From Acaryochloris sp. CCMEE 5410 (GTDB lineage Bacteria; Cyanobacteriota; Cyanobacteriia; Thermosynechococcales; Thermosynechococcaceae): 64,000 bases of DNA. Of the stretch, positions 52,624 to 61,864 are shown piece by piece. How positions within the stretch are numbered: position 1 is the first letter of the stretch; the number at the start of each line of letters is the position of its first letter. The notes under the pieces are model-generated. The model was not told where the DNA came from and did not search any database. It was given only the letters and a program-made list of their open reading frames with translations. The stretch is from the NCBI RefSeq assembly GCF_000238775.2, contig NZ_AFEJ02000001.1, positions 3,534,001-3,598,000 on the forward strand, in the 5' to 3' direction. The translations under genes and the position numbers were made by a program.

Positions 52624-55332
52624 TCAACTGTTCTCTATAGATGTGAAGTTAATGTTTTTACCGAGCAGGGCCTGATTGTGTGCTGCCGCTTCTAGGGCAA
52701 TTTCGGTAGCTAAAGTCGTCGCCTGCGAAGAATTCTGGTAAGCCTCAAGGTAGAGGGCTTTTAAATCGCGAATCAATGGATAGCGAGGATTGGCCCCTGT
52801 GCACTGATCGTCAAAGGCTTGTTCCGACATCAGATCTAGGTGCTCAAAAAAGGTCTGCTCATCGACGGATAAGACTTCACGAATCGAGGATGGAATATCC
52901 AACTCTAGCTTCAGGTTTTCGATGGCTGTTATCAAGCGCTCTACTTTTTCATCGGCGGTGGTTCCCCCTAAGTTGAGGGAATCTGCGATCGCAGCGTAGC
53001 GACCCTTAGCCTGGGGATATTCGTACTGGGGAAAAATAGCCTGCTTAAAGGGGGCATCCGTGGCGTTATAGCGAATTACATGGGAAATCATCAACGCATT
53101 CGCCAACCCATGGGGGACATGGAACGTAGATCCCAATTTGTGGGCCAGAGAGTGGCAAATTCCTAAGAAGGCGTTGGCAAAGGCCAAACCAGCAATCGTT
53201 GCCGCGTAGTGGACCTTTTCTCGGGCTTCTGGATCAGCACTGCCCTGATGATAGGCTCTGGGCAAGTAAGTCATTAATAAACTAATGGCTTCTAAGGCCA
53301 GTCCATCCGTGAACTCCGTTGCCAAGACCGATACATAGGCTTCCAGAGCATGGGTCAGGGCATCAACCCCACCATAGGCCGTCAGCTTTTTGGGCATATT
53401 GAGGACCAGCTCTGGATCAACGATGGCCATCGTCGGAGTCAGGGCATAGTCGGCCAAGGGATATTTAATGCCCACCCGATCATCCGTGACCACGGCAAAG
53501 GGGGTGACCTCCGACCCGGTGCCTGAGGTGGTGGGGACAGCCACCAGGATGGCTTTATTTCCCAAGGGAGGCAGTTCATAGACGCGCTTGCGGATATCCA
53601 TAAACCGCATGGCTAGACCGTCAAACTCGACTTCGGGATGTTCATACATCAGCCACATCACCTTAGCTGCATCCATGGGTGAGCCACCGCCTAAAGCAAT
53701 AATCACGTCCGGTTGGAAAGTATTAATTACGTCTAACCCCCGTTTCACCGTGGACAGGTCTGGATCAGGTTCGACATCGAAAAACAGATGATGCTCGATG
53801 CCCAGTTGATCTAAAGTCTCGGTGATTTCCTTGGTTAGCCCCAAATCAAATAGAGGGCGATCGGTGATGATAAAGGCCCGCTTTTTCTCGGCTAAATCTC
53901 TCAAAGCCACGGGAATACAGCCATATTTAAAGTAGATTTTAGGGGGCACCCGGAACCACAGCATATTTTCCCGGCGCTCGGTCACAGTTTTGATATTGAG
54001 CAGATGCTGAACGTTGACATTACCGGAGATGGAGTTACCACCCCAAGTGCCACAGCCTAGGGTCAGAGACGGATCCAGCTTGAAGTTATAGAGGTCGCCG
54101 ATGGCCCCTTGGGAAGAGGGAGTATTGATCAAGACTCGGGCCGTGGCGAGTTCAGTTTCGAAAATGCGGATGCGATCGCAATTGGATGCCGCCGTGTATA
54201 ACACGGAGGTATGGCCGCGCCCCCCAAAGTTGACCAACTGTTTGGCTTGGTCCACAGCATCCGTAAAATCCGTGGCCCGATACATGGCCAAAATCGGTGA
54301 CAACTTCTCATAGGCAAAGGGTTCGCTACTGCCAATAATGGAGACTTCACCAATTAAGACCTTATGGCCCTGGGGACCTTCAATCCCCGCTAAGTTAGCC
54401 AGTTCTGAAATAGGCTGACCCACAATAGCCGGGTTTAACTTGCCGTTCTTGAGGATGGTCTGAGCGACTTTATCCTTGTCTTCAGGGGTGAGGAAGTAAG
54501 CCCCTCGCTTACAAAACTCCTGTTTAACCTGCTCGTAGACGGCTTCTGTCACCACCACCGACTGCTCGGAAGCGCAGATCATGCCGTTGTCAAAGGTTTT
54601 ACTCAGCAAGATGGAGCTAACGGCGACTTGGATATCCGCCGTTTCATCAATCACAGCAGGGGTATTCCCGGCACCGACCCCTAAGGAGGGATGCCCTGAC
54701 GAGTAGGCCGCTTTGACCATACCGGGACCACCCGTGGCCAGAATCAGCTTAATATCGGCATGTTGCATTAGGGCTTGGGAAAGGTCCAAGGTGGGTTCGT
54801 CAATCCAACCGACGATATCTGGGGGAGCCCCAGCTTTTAGAGCAGCATCACGAATAATTTCAGCGGCTCGCACCGTACAGTGCTTGGCCCGAGGATGGGG
54901 AGAAAAAATAATGGCGTTGCGGGTCTTGAGACAGAGCAACGCCTTAAAAATAGCGGTTGAAGTGGGGTTGGTGGTGGGGATAATCCCCGCCACAATGCCC
55001 AAGGGTTCCGCCACTTTTTGGATACCGTAATGGGCATCCGCTGATACGACGCCGCAGGTTTTTTCCTGTTTGTACTTGTTATAGATATATTCGGACGCAA
55101 AGTGGTTTTTGATCACCTTGTCCTCAATCACTCCCATGCCCGTCTCAGCCACGGCTTGTTTAGCTAGGGGAATGCGCTCGGCATTGGCTGCGATCGCAAC
55201 TTGCTTAAAGATATGGTCCACCTGCTCCTGGGTATAGGTGGCATAGGCCTCCTGGGCTTGCTTCACTCGGGCAATCAGATCTTCTAGGGAAGGAATATCG
55301 GTGACTTGAGGCTGGGTTTGAGTCGTCATCAT
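52624..55332 (-). CDS. adhE: Bifunctional acetaldehyde/alcohol dehydrogenase
   Basis: A 902-residue fusion of a CoA-acylating aldehyde dehydrogenase (about 1-440; catalytic Cys in DNGMICASEQSVVV) and an iron-dependent alcohol dehydrogenase (about 460-870; IALGGGSPMDAAK, GTGSEVTPFAV, His ligands in GVDALTHALEAYVS and ICHSLAHKLGSTFHVPHG). It reduces acetyl-CoA to ethanol, regenerating two NAD+, and forms spirosomes in E. coli. AAGGAG precedes ATG 55332. It follows pflA with a 42-bp gap, which fits a PFL-based mixed-acid pathway. Confidence 0.96.
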   Translation of the reverse strand: MMTTQTQPQVTDIPSLEDLIARVKQAQEAYATYTQEQVDHIFKQVAIAANAERIPLAKQAVAETGMGVIEDKVIKNHFASEYIYNKYKQEKTCGVVSADAHYGIQKVAEPLGIVAGIIPTTNPTSTAIFKALLCLKTRNAIIFSPHPRAKHCTVRAAEIIRDAALKAGAPPDIVGWIDEPTLDLSQALMQHADIKLILATGGPGMVKAAYSSGHPSLGVGAGNTPAVIDETADIQVAVSSILLSKTFDNGMICASEQSVVVTEAVYEQVKQEFCKRGAYFLTPEDKDKVAQTILKNGKLNPAIVGQPISELANLAGIEGPQGHKVLIGEVSIIGSSEPFAYEKLSPILAMYRATDFTDAVDQAKQLVNFGGRGHTSVLYTAASNCDRIRIFETELATARVLINTPSSQGAIGDLYNFKLDPSLTLGCGTWGGNSISGNVNVQHLLNIKTVTERRENMLWFRVPPKIYFKYGCIPVALRDLAEKKRAFIITDRPLFDLGLTKEITETLDQLGIEHHLFFDVEPDPDLSTVKRGLDVINTFQPDVIIALGGGSPMDAAKVMWLMYEHPEVEFDGLAMRFMDIRKRVYELPPLGNKAILVAVPTTSGTGSEVTPFAVVTDDRVGIKYPLADYALTPTMAIVDPELVLNMPKKLTAYGGVDALTHALEAYVSVLATEFTDGLALEAISLLMTYLPRAYHQGSADPEAREKVHYAATIAGLAFANAFLGICHSLAHKLGSTFHVPHGLANALMISHVIRYNATDAPFKQAIFPQYEYPQAKGRYAAIADSLNLGGTTADEKVERLITAIENLKLELDIPSSIREVLSVDEQTFFEHLDLMSEQAFDDQCTGANPRYPLIRDLKALYLEAYQNSSQATTLATEIALEAAAHNQALLGKNINFTSIENS

Positions 55333-55374
55333 GTGTGCTCCTTAGGTAAAGGCAATCCTGTTCAAATAGCGGGG

Positions 55375-56202
55375 TCAGCGGACCGATACCCCATACTCAC
55401 GAAACTGTAGGCGAACCCGCTCAACTAGCTCAGGTGAGGGGGACTGAGTCTCCTTTAAAAGATAGTCATAGCCCAGTTCTTCCCATTTGTAGGCCCCCAT
55501 TTGGTGGAACGGCAGAACCTCCACCCGTTCAATATTGGTGAGATGGGCTACGAACTGGGCGAGCGCAGCCACATTCTCAACGTCATCTGTTAAGCCCGGC
55601 ACCAACACAAACCGAATCCAGGTGGGTTTGCCTATTTGATGCAAATAACGGGCAAGGCAAAGCGTAGGTTCCCGTGAAACTTGGGTCACTTGGATAAATC
55701 GTTTAGGGTCGTAGGATTTGATATCTAATAGCACCAAATCGGTATATTGCAGTACCCGCTGAGCGCTGGTGAGATCAGAAAAGCCTGAGGTATCTAAGGC
55801 GGTATGAATGCCTAGGGCCTGACATTGGCGCATGAGTTCCGCAACAAATTCGGGCTGAAGTAAGGGCTCACCCCCACTCACAGTGATGCCGCCACCAGAT
55901 GCCTGCATATAGGATCGATAGCGTTGAATCTCTGCTATCAATGCCTCGACGGTCGTCACCTGTCCACCTGTTACATCTCGGCAGTCTGGGTTATGGCAGT
56001 AGAGACAGCGCAAGGGACAGCCTTGCATAAACACTACAAATCGCAGCCCTGGGCCATCGACACTACCACAAGTTTCTACAGAATGGATGCGACCTGTCAG
56101 ACCAGAATTGGGAGAGGAAACCGCAAGGAGAGAGGCAGGAGCTGAGATTGTTTCACCAGACGGTGACCGTTGATCTCGATGGGGCACAGAGTGATATTGC
56201 AT
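55375..56202 (-). CDS. pflA: Pyruvate formate-lyase activating enzyme
   Basis: A 275-residue radical SAM activase that installs the glycyl radical on PflB. Residues 1-35 are a low-complexity extension not present in E. coli PflA; then GRIHSVETCGSVDGPGLRFVVFMQGC and the cluster motif CPLRCLYCHNPD (about 64-75), GGGITVSGGEPLLQ and ALDTSG. AAGGAG lies before ATG 56202. It is separated from pflB by ppsA, an unusual order. Confidence 0.94.
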   Translation of the reverse strand: MQYHSVPHRDQRSPSGETISAPASLLAVSSPNSGLTGRIHSVETCGSVDGPGLRFVVFMQGCPLRCLYCHNPDCRDVTGGQVTTVEALIAEIQRYRSYMQASGGGITVSGGEPLLQPEFVAELMRQCQALGIHTALDTSGFSDLTSAQRVLQYTDLVLLDIKSYDPKRFIQVTQVSREPTLCLARYLHQIGKPTWIRFVLVPGLTDDVENVAALAQFVAHLTNIERVEVLPFHQMGAYKWEELGYDYLLKETQSPSPELVERVRLQFREYGVSVR

Positions 56203-56249
56203 CTGGTCTCTCCTTACAGTTTTGTGACGTCCGGTCCATAGACTAGCCG

Positions 56250-58775
56250 TCAGTTCTGAACGACACCCGTCGATTGGTCTTCAACTTGGGCAATGGCCAA
56301 CCGAGTTTTGAGCACCGTATCTGGATTAAGGCTGATGGAGTCAATCCCTTCCTCCACCAAGAACTGGGCAAACTCAGGATAGTCACTGGGGGCCTGACCA
56401 CAGATGCCAATTTTGCGCTCCTTAGCCTTGGCAACAGCAATTACTTGGCGCACCAACTTCTTCACGGCAGCATTACGTTCATCAAAAATATGGGCAACGA
56501 GGGCAGAGTCTCGGTCTAGTCCTAGGGTGAGTTGGGTTAAGTCATTGGAGCCGATGGAGAAGCCATCGAACACCTCAGCAAATTCCTCTGCCAGCACCAC
56601 ATTGCTGGGTACTTCGCACATCACATAAACCTGCAAGCCGTTTTCACCCCGTTTCAGACCATGCTGGGACATTTCCTTGAGGACCTGCTGGCCTTCTTCA
56701 GGAGTACGACAGAAGGGAATCATGGGAATGAGATTCCGCAGTCCCATCTCATCGCGAACCCGCTTCAGGGCCTGACATTCCAGGGCATAGGCTTGGCGAT
56801 AGTTGGGGTCGTAATAGCGAGAAGCTCCCCGCCAGCCAATCATCGGGTTTTCTTCTGTGGGCTCAAACTGGCGTCCGCCGATTAAGTTGGCATATTCATT
56901 ACTCTTAAAGTCAGACATGCGAACGATCACGGGATTCGGATAAAAGGCCGCCGCAATCATGCCTACCCCTTGGGCCAGCTTATCCACAAAGAAATCTGGC
57001 TTGTAGGCGTAATTAGCGGTCAGTTGAGCAATGGCCAACTTGGCTTCTACATCCGTCAACTCGTCATACTTCAGCAGCGCCAAAGGATGGGTCTTAATCT
57101 GATTGGCGATAATAAACTCCAATCGCGCTAGCCCCACCCCATCACAGGGGATGGCTGCCAACCCAAAGGCTTCATCGGGGTTGCCCACATTCATGAGAAT
57201 TTGGGTTCGGGTGGGAGGCAGTTCATCTAAGGCGGTTTCTTCCACCACAAAGGGGATTAAACCGGGATAGACCTGTCCCGTTTCACCTTCAGCACAGGAG
57301 ACGGTGATATTCTGACCTGTTTTCAGGACTTCGGTAGCGGTGCTGCAACCAACAATGGCGGGAATACCCATTTCCCGAGCGATAATCGCGGCATGGCAGG
57401 TGCGTCCCCCTTGATTGGTGACAATGGCACTGGCCTTTTTCATAATTGGTTCCCAGTCGGGGTCCGTGCGGTTGGTCACCAAGACCTCTCCCGCCTGGAA
57501 TTCCTTAATCCCTTGCACCGAAGCAATCACCCGAGCTGCCCCCTGGCCAATGCGATCACCCACAGCTCGACCCTCAATAAACGGGGTAGGCAAAGTATCC
57601 ACCGTCATTCGATAGGCAGAGAGTCGATTGGCGACCTTCTGGGACTGGACCGTTTCTGGTCGGGCTTGGACAATAAATAAGACTCCCGTTTGGCCGTCCT
57701 TGGCCCATTCGATATCCATGGGGGTGTCCATCCCCCGGACCTGGGAATAATGGTCTTCAATAATGCAGGCCCAGCTGGCTAAGGTGAGGATTTCATCGTC
57801 GTTGACGGCAAACTTGGTCCGGTCTGCTTCTGGAACGGCAATATTTTTGGTAAGTTTGCTACCCCCCAAATCGTAGACCATTTTGATCTCTTTACTGCCC
57901 AGATGTTTGCTCAAAATGGGACGAAAGCCGTCAAGTAAGGTCGGTTTAAAGACTAGAAATTCATCGGGGTTGACTGCGCCTTGAACCACATTTTCTCCCA
58001 GACCGTAGGCGGCGGTGACCAAGGCTGCATTCTTAAACCCCGTTTCCGTATCGATGGAGAACATCACTCCAGAAGCGGCTAGATCCGATCGCACCATTTT
58101 CTGCACGCCCACGGATAGGGCCACCTGGAAATGGTCAAAGCCTTTAAGGGTGCGATAGGAAATCGCCCGATCTGTAAAGATGGAGGCAAAGCATTTGTGG
58201 CAGGATTCCAAAACCTGTTTAACACCATGGACATTGAGGTAGGTTTCCTGTTGTCCCGCAAAGCTCGCATCGGGTAGGTCTTCTGCTGTGGCACTGGAGC
58301 GGACGGCGACGTCAACGTTGTAGTGATAGGCCTGCAGGCGTTCTTGCTCTTTGGAAGCTTGCCCTTCGGAAGCGGCATTGCCTACGCCATATTGTTCGCA
58401 CAGTTGGCAATAGGCAGTGGAAATCGCTAACTCCAGATCCTTGGGAAAGGGGGTGTGGAGAATGAGCGATCGCGCTTGCCGACCTCGCTGGCGTAAATTA
58501 TCAACATCCTCAACATCTAGATCGGCAAAAATCTGCCGCAGTTGGGCTTCAATCCCTGCCTGCTGAACAAAATACCGATAGGCATAGGCGGTGGTAGCAA
58601 AGCCATTAGGGACATTCACGCCTAGAGGAACTAAATGCTGAATCATTTCCCCTAGGGAGGCATTTTTGCCACCGACTAGGGGAATATCGGCAATGCCGAC
58701 TTCATCAAAACCTAAGATTAATGCCTGGTCACGACTGGTTTCAGGGGTGGGACGGGGAGCAATACGAATATTCAT
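56250..58775 (-). CDS. ppsA: Phosphoenolpyruvate synthase
   Basis: An 841-residue enzyme converting pyruvate plus ATP to PEP, AMP and phosphate. ATP-grasp N-terminus (LVGGKNASLGEMI, VAVRSSATAEDLPDASFAGQQETYLN), central phospho-His in GGRTCHAAIIAREMG, and the PEP-binding barrel (RMSDFKSNEYANLIGG, GSNDLTQLTLGLDRD, ICGQAPSD). GGAGG precedes ATG 58775. Its place between pflB and pflA beside a pyruvate kinase is odd, since the two reactions oppose each other; PpsA could recycle pyruvate when oxygen returns, or salvage fermentation products (inference). Confidence 0.95.
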   Translation of the reverse strand: MNIRIAPRPTPETSRDQALILGFDEVGIADIPLVGGKNASLGEMIQHLVPLGVNVPNGFATTAYAYRYFVQQAGIEAQLRQIFADLDVEDVDNLRQRGRQARSLILHTPFPKDLELAISTAYCQLCEQYGVGNAASEGQASKEQERLQAYHYNVDVAVRSSATAEDLPDASFAGQQETYLNVHGVKQVLESCHKCFASIFTDRAISYRTLKGFDHFQVALSVGVQKMVRSDLAASGVMFSIDTETGFKNAALVTAAYGLGENVVQGAVNPDEFLVFKPTLLDGFRPILSKHLGSKEIKMVYDLGGSKLTKNIAVPEADRTKFAVNDDEILTLASWACIIEDHYSQVRGMDTPMDIEWAKDGQTGVLFIVQARPETVQSQKVANRLSAYRMTVDTLPTPFIEGRAVGDRIGQGAARVIASVQGIKEFQAGEVLVTNRTDPDWEPIMKKASAIVTNQGGRTCHAAIIAREMGIPAIVGCSTATEVLKTGQNITVSCAEGETGQVYPGLIPFVVEETALDELPPTRTQILMNVGNPDEAFGLAAIPCDGVGLARLEFIIANQIKTHPLALLKYDELTDVEAKLAIAQLTANYAYKPDFFVDKLAQGVGMIAAAFYPNPVIVRMSDFKSNEYANLIGGRQFEPTEENPMIGWRGASRYYDPNYRQAYALECQALKRVRDEMGLRNLIPMIPFCRTPEEGQQVLKEMSQHGLKRGENGLQVYVMCEVPSNVVLAEEFAEVFDGFSIGSNDLTQLTLGLDRDSALVAHIFDERNAAVKKLVRQVIAVAKAKERKIGICGQAPSDYPEFAQFLVEEGIDSISLNPDTVLKTRLAIAQVEDQSTGVVQN

Positions 58776-58844
58776 CTCAAACCTCCAGAGAACTCGAAAG
58801 GGAGGGAAGCTTCCCCTTAGTCAGGTAAGGGGAAGCAGGGGTAG

Positions 58845-61073
58845 CTAGAACCGACTGTGAAAGGTGCGGCTGACCACGTCTCGCTGTTGTTCGCGAGTCA
58901 GCTTGATAAAGTTGACGGCATAGCCAGAAACCCGAATGGTCAGTTGAGGATACTTCTCGGGATGTTCCATGGCATCCAGTAGGGTGTCACGGTTGAGCAC
59001 ATTGATATTGATATGCTGGCCCGTATTGTGGAAGTAGCCATCCAGTAAGCCGACGAGATTGCGGTCTTGGTCAGCATCCCCTTTACCCAAGGCCTGGGGC
59101 ACGATGGAAAAGGTATAGGAAATGCCGTCTTGGGCATGCTCATAGGGGAGCTGGGCGACGGATTCGCAGGCTGCGATCGCACCCTTGGTATCACGACCAT
59201 GCATGGGGTTCGCCCCTGGCCCGAAGGGTTCGCCCGCCTTGCGGCCATCGGGGGTACTGCCCGTCTTTTTGCCATAGACCACGTTGGACGTAATCGTCAG
59301 AATGGATTGGGTGGGTACTGCATCCCGATAGGTTTGATGCTGACGAACATGATTCATAAACCGCCGCACCACATCCTGGGCAATCGAATCCACCCGTTCG
59401 TCATTATTGCCAAAGGCCGGGTAGTTGCTCTGCAGCTCGTAATCTACAGCGAGTCCCGCGTCATCGCGAATCACCTTGACTTGGGTATGTTTGATCGCGG
59501 AGAGAGAATCCGCCACCACAGATAACCCGGCAATGCCGCAGGCCATAGTGCGATACACATCCCGATCATGGAGGGCCATTTCCAAGCGTTCATAGCAGTA
59601 CTTGTCATGCATATAGTGAATGACATTGAGGGTGTTGACGTAGAGCTTGGCTAACCAACCCATCAACACGTCAAACTTAGCCATCACCTCGTCGTAGTCC
59701 AGGATGTCTGCGGTAATCGGTGCATAGGCGGGGGCAATTTGCTCCCCAGATTTTTCATCCTTGCCACCGTTAATGGCATAGAGCAGTGCTTTCGCCAGAT
59801 TCACCCGAGCCCCAAAGAACTGCATTTGTTTACCAATGCGCATGGCGGACACGCAGCAGGCAATACCATAGTCATCTCCATACTCGGTTCGCATCAAGTC
59901 ATCGTTTTCATACTGGATGGAGCTGGTATCGATGGACACTTGAGCACAGAAGCGCTTAAAGTTGTCGGGCAGTTGTTCTGACCACAGCACGGTGAGGTTG
60001 GGCTCTGGTGCAGGGCCGAGATTGTAGAGGGTATGGAGGAAGCGGAAACTGGTGCGGGTGACCAAGGTCCGTCCGTCCAGCCCCATGCCTCCAATGGATT
60101 CTGTGACCCATACGGGATCACCGGAAAACAGTTCGTTATAGGCCGGGGTGCGCAGAAACCGGACCATCCGCAACTTCATCACAAAATGGTCAATCAGTTC
60201 TTGGGCCTCCGCTTCCGTTAAGGTGCCTTGGTTCAGATCCCGCTGAATATAGATATCCAAAAAAGTGGAGACCCGGCCTAGGGACATGGCCGCCCCATTT
60301 TGCTCTTTGATTGCCCCGAGGTAGCCAAAGTAGGTCCACTGCAAGGCTTCTTGGGCGGTGGTAGCGGGCTGCCCCATATCAAACCCATATTGCTCCGCCA
60401 TCTCTTTGAGCTCTTGCAGGGCGCGGATCTGCTCCGAGAGTTCCTCCCGCTGCCGAATCACCGTTTCGTTGATCGCGTCGACTTCCAGAGACTGCAGCTG
60501 TTGCTGCTTATCCTTTATCAGAAAATCAACCCCATACAGGGCTACCCGGCGATAGTCACCAATAATTCGGCCCCGGCCATAGGCGTCAGGCAAGCCTGTG
60601 ATAATGCCAGAGTGACGGGCTAACCGCATCTCGCGGGTATAGGCATCAAATACCCCATCATTATGGGTTTTGCGATATTGGGTAAACGTTTTCAGGGTGT
60701 CTGGATTGAGCTGATAGCCATAGGCTTCTAAAGATTTCTGCACCACCCGAATTCCCCCCAGGGGCATAATGGCTCGCTTAAGAGGCTGATCCGTTTGTAA
60801 ACCTACAATTTGTTCAAGGTCGGGAGCAATATAGCCCGGTGCATGAGCCGTAATCCCCGCCGGAACTTGAGTATCGGCATCCAGAATGCCTTGTTGCCGC
60901 TCCACATCCATCGAAAAAGAGACTTTGTCCCAGAGTAACGAGGTGCGATCGCTCGCTGCTGCTAAAAAAGTCTCATCCCCGACATAAGGGGTGTAGTTAC
61001 TTTGAATAAAGGCACGGACGTTTACTTCTTTCATCCACTGCCCGGCCTGAAAACCTGTCCACTGTTTAAACAT
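58845..61073 (-). CDS. pflB: Pyruvate formate-lyase
   Basis: A 742-residue glycyl-radical enzyme splitting pyruvate and CoA to acetyl-CoA and formate. Catalytic Cys pair in [19 protein letters not shown], glycyl radical motif [17 protein letters not shown] close to the C-terminus. ATG 61073 with GGAGGT nine bases upstream is preferred over 61097. First gene of the minus-strand fermentation run; it must be anoxic to work. A palindrome identical to the norB box lies 470 bp upstream. Confidence 0.96.
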   Translation of the reverse strand: MFKQWTGFQAGQWMKEVNVRAFIQSNYTPYVGDETFLAAASDRTSLLWDKVSFSMDVERQQGILDADTQVPAGITAHAPGYIAPDLEQIVGLQTDQPLKRAIMPLGGIRVVQKSLEAYGYQLNPDTLKTFTQYRKTHNDGVFDAYTREMRLARHSGIITGLPDAYGRGRIIGDYRRVALYGVDFLIKDKQQQLQSLEVDAINETVIRQREELSEQIRALQELKEMAEQYGFDMGQPATTAQEALQWTYFGYLGAIKEQNGAAMSLGRVSTFLDIYIQRDLNQGTLTEAEAQELIDHFVMKLRMVRFLRTPAYNELFSGDPVWVTESIGGMGLDGRTLVTRTSFRFLHTLYNLGPAPEPNLTVLWSEQLPDNFKRFCAQVSIDTSSIQYENDDLMRTEYGDDYGIACCVSAMRIGKQMQFFGARVNLAKALLYAINGGKDEKSGEQIAPAYAPITADILDYDEVMAKFDVLMGWLAKLYVNTLNVIHYMHDKYCYERLEMALHDRDVYRTMACGIAGLSVVADSLSAIKHTQVKVIRDDAGLAVDYELQSNYPAFGNNDERVDSIAQDVVRRFMNHVRQHQTYRDAVPTQSILTITSNVVYGKKTGSTPDGRKAGEPFGPGANPMHGRDTKGAIAACESVAQLPYEHAQDGISYTFSIVPQALGKGDADQDRNLVGLLDGYFHNTGQHININVLNRDTLLDAMEHPEKYPQLTIRVSGYAVNFIKLTREQQRDVVSRTFHSRF

Positions 61074-61864
61074 CGTGCAGGCACCTCCAGTTATCACACC
61101 TAAGTGATCGTAAATAGTGAATTATTGTTGCTCACGACTTTTCGCAAATCGTGCATTTATCCTTGCTTTTAATATACAAAATTCAACTCTAAAAATCCGT
61201 GATCTGAGCAACAAAACCCTACTTTAAACTATTTCTTAATTAACAACTTTATTGTTTGAAAATGATCGATTAAAACAATCGTTTTGTTGTTTTTATAGCC
61301 AGATTTTCATGTGAGAAAGAGAATATAATCATTTTGTCGAGCCATATTTCAGAACGAGAGGAAACCCTTCTATCTCTTACATAGAGATATCTGAGGAGAT
61401 GGCATCTCACAAGTATTGAGAAAGAGCAGCTTAAATAGATTTGATTATGATATGGCGATACAACTTCTATTAAGGACCTATGAATGATAGATCTTAACCT
61501 CTTTTTTTAAAAGGTTGATCTATATGTAAATTAGTGACTTAATTGACTTAAGTCAAAAGTGCTTTCGTCTAATATTTACTTATTCTTTGAAATCGCAGGA
61601 GCGATTGTATTTTTGTTGACACTCAATCTGACTAGCAGCGATTATAATTCGGCCCATCTGTAGCAATCGCCATGAAATAGACTCTAGACTCACTGATGCT
61701 CCACAACGTTTTCACCCAGTATCCATTGAGGTAGCCATCACCTCTATAAGTTGCCTATCCCTAGCTCCTGAAGTCGATCCAATCAAAGCTTCAGTCCAGG
61801 CCACACTCAGCCCATCATTCCTTTAACTAACCTCACCGACCTCTTCATTTCGTGACATAAGCCC
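61074..61864. other. Divergent control region of pflB and the acetyl-CoA synthetase gene
   Basis: About 790 bases, strongly A/T-rich on the pflB side, without a gene. The only clear signal is the FNR/DNR-like palindrome at 61543-61556. The 5' leader of pflB would be long (over 400 bp) if the box lies near its promoter. Confidence 0.6.
61543..61556. promoter_or_regulatory. FNR/DNR-like palindrome TTGACTTAAGTCAA
   Basis: Identical over all 14 bases to the box between norB and the Crp/Fnr gene (10398-10411). It lies 470 bp from the pflB start and 309 bp from the acetyl-CoA synthetase start, so it may serve one or both. Confidence 0.7.
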
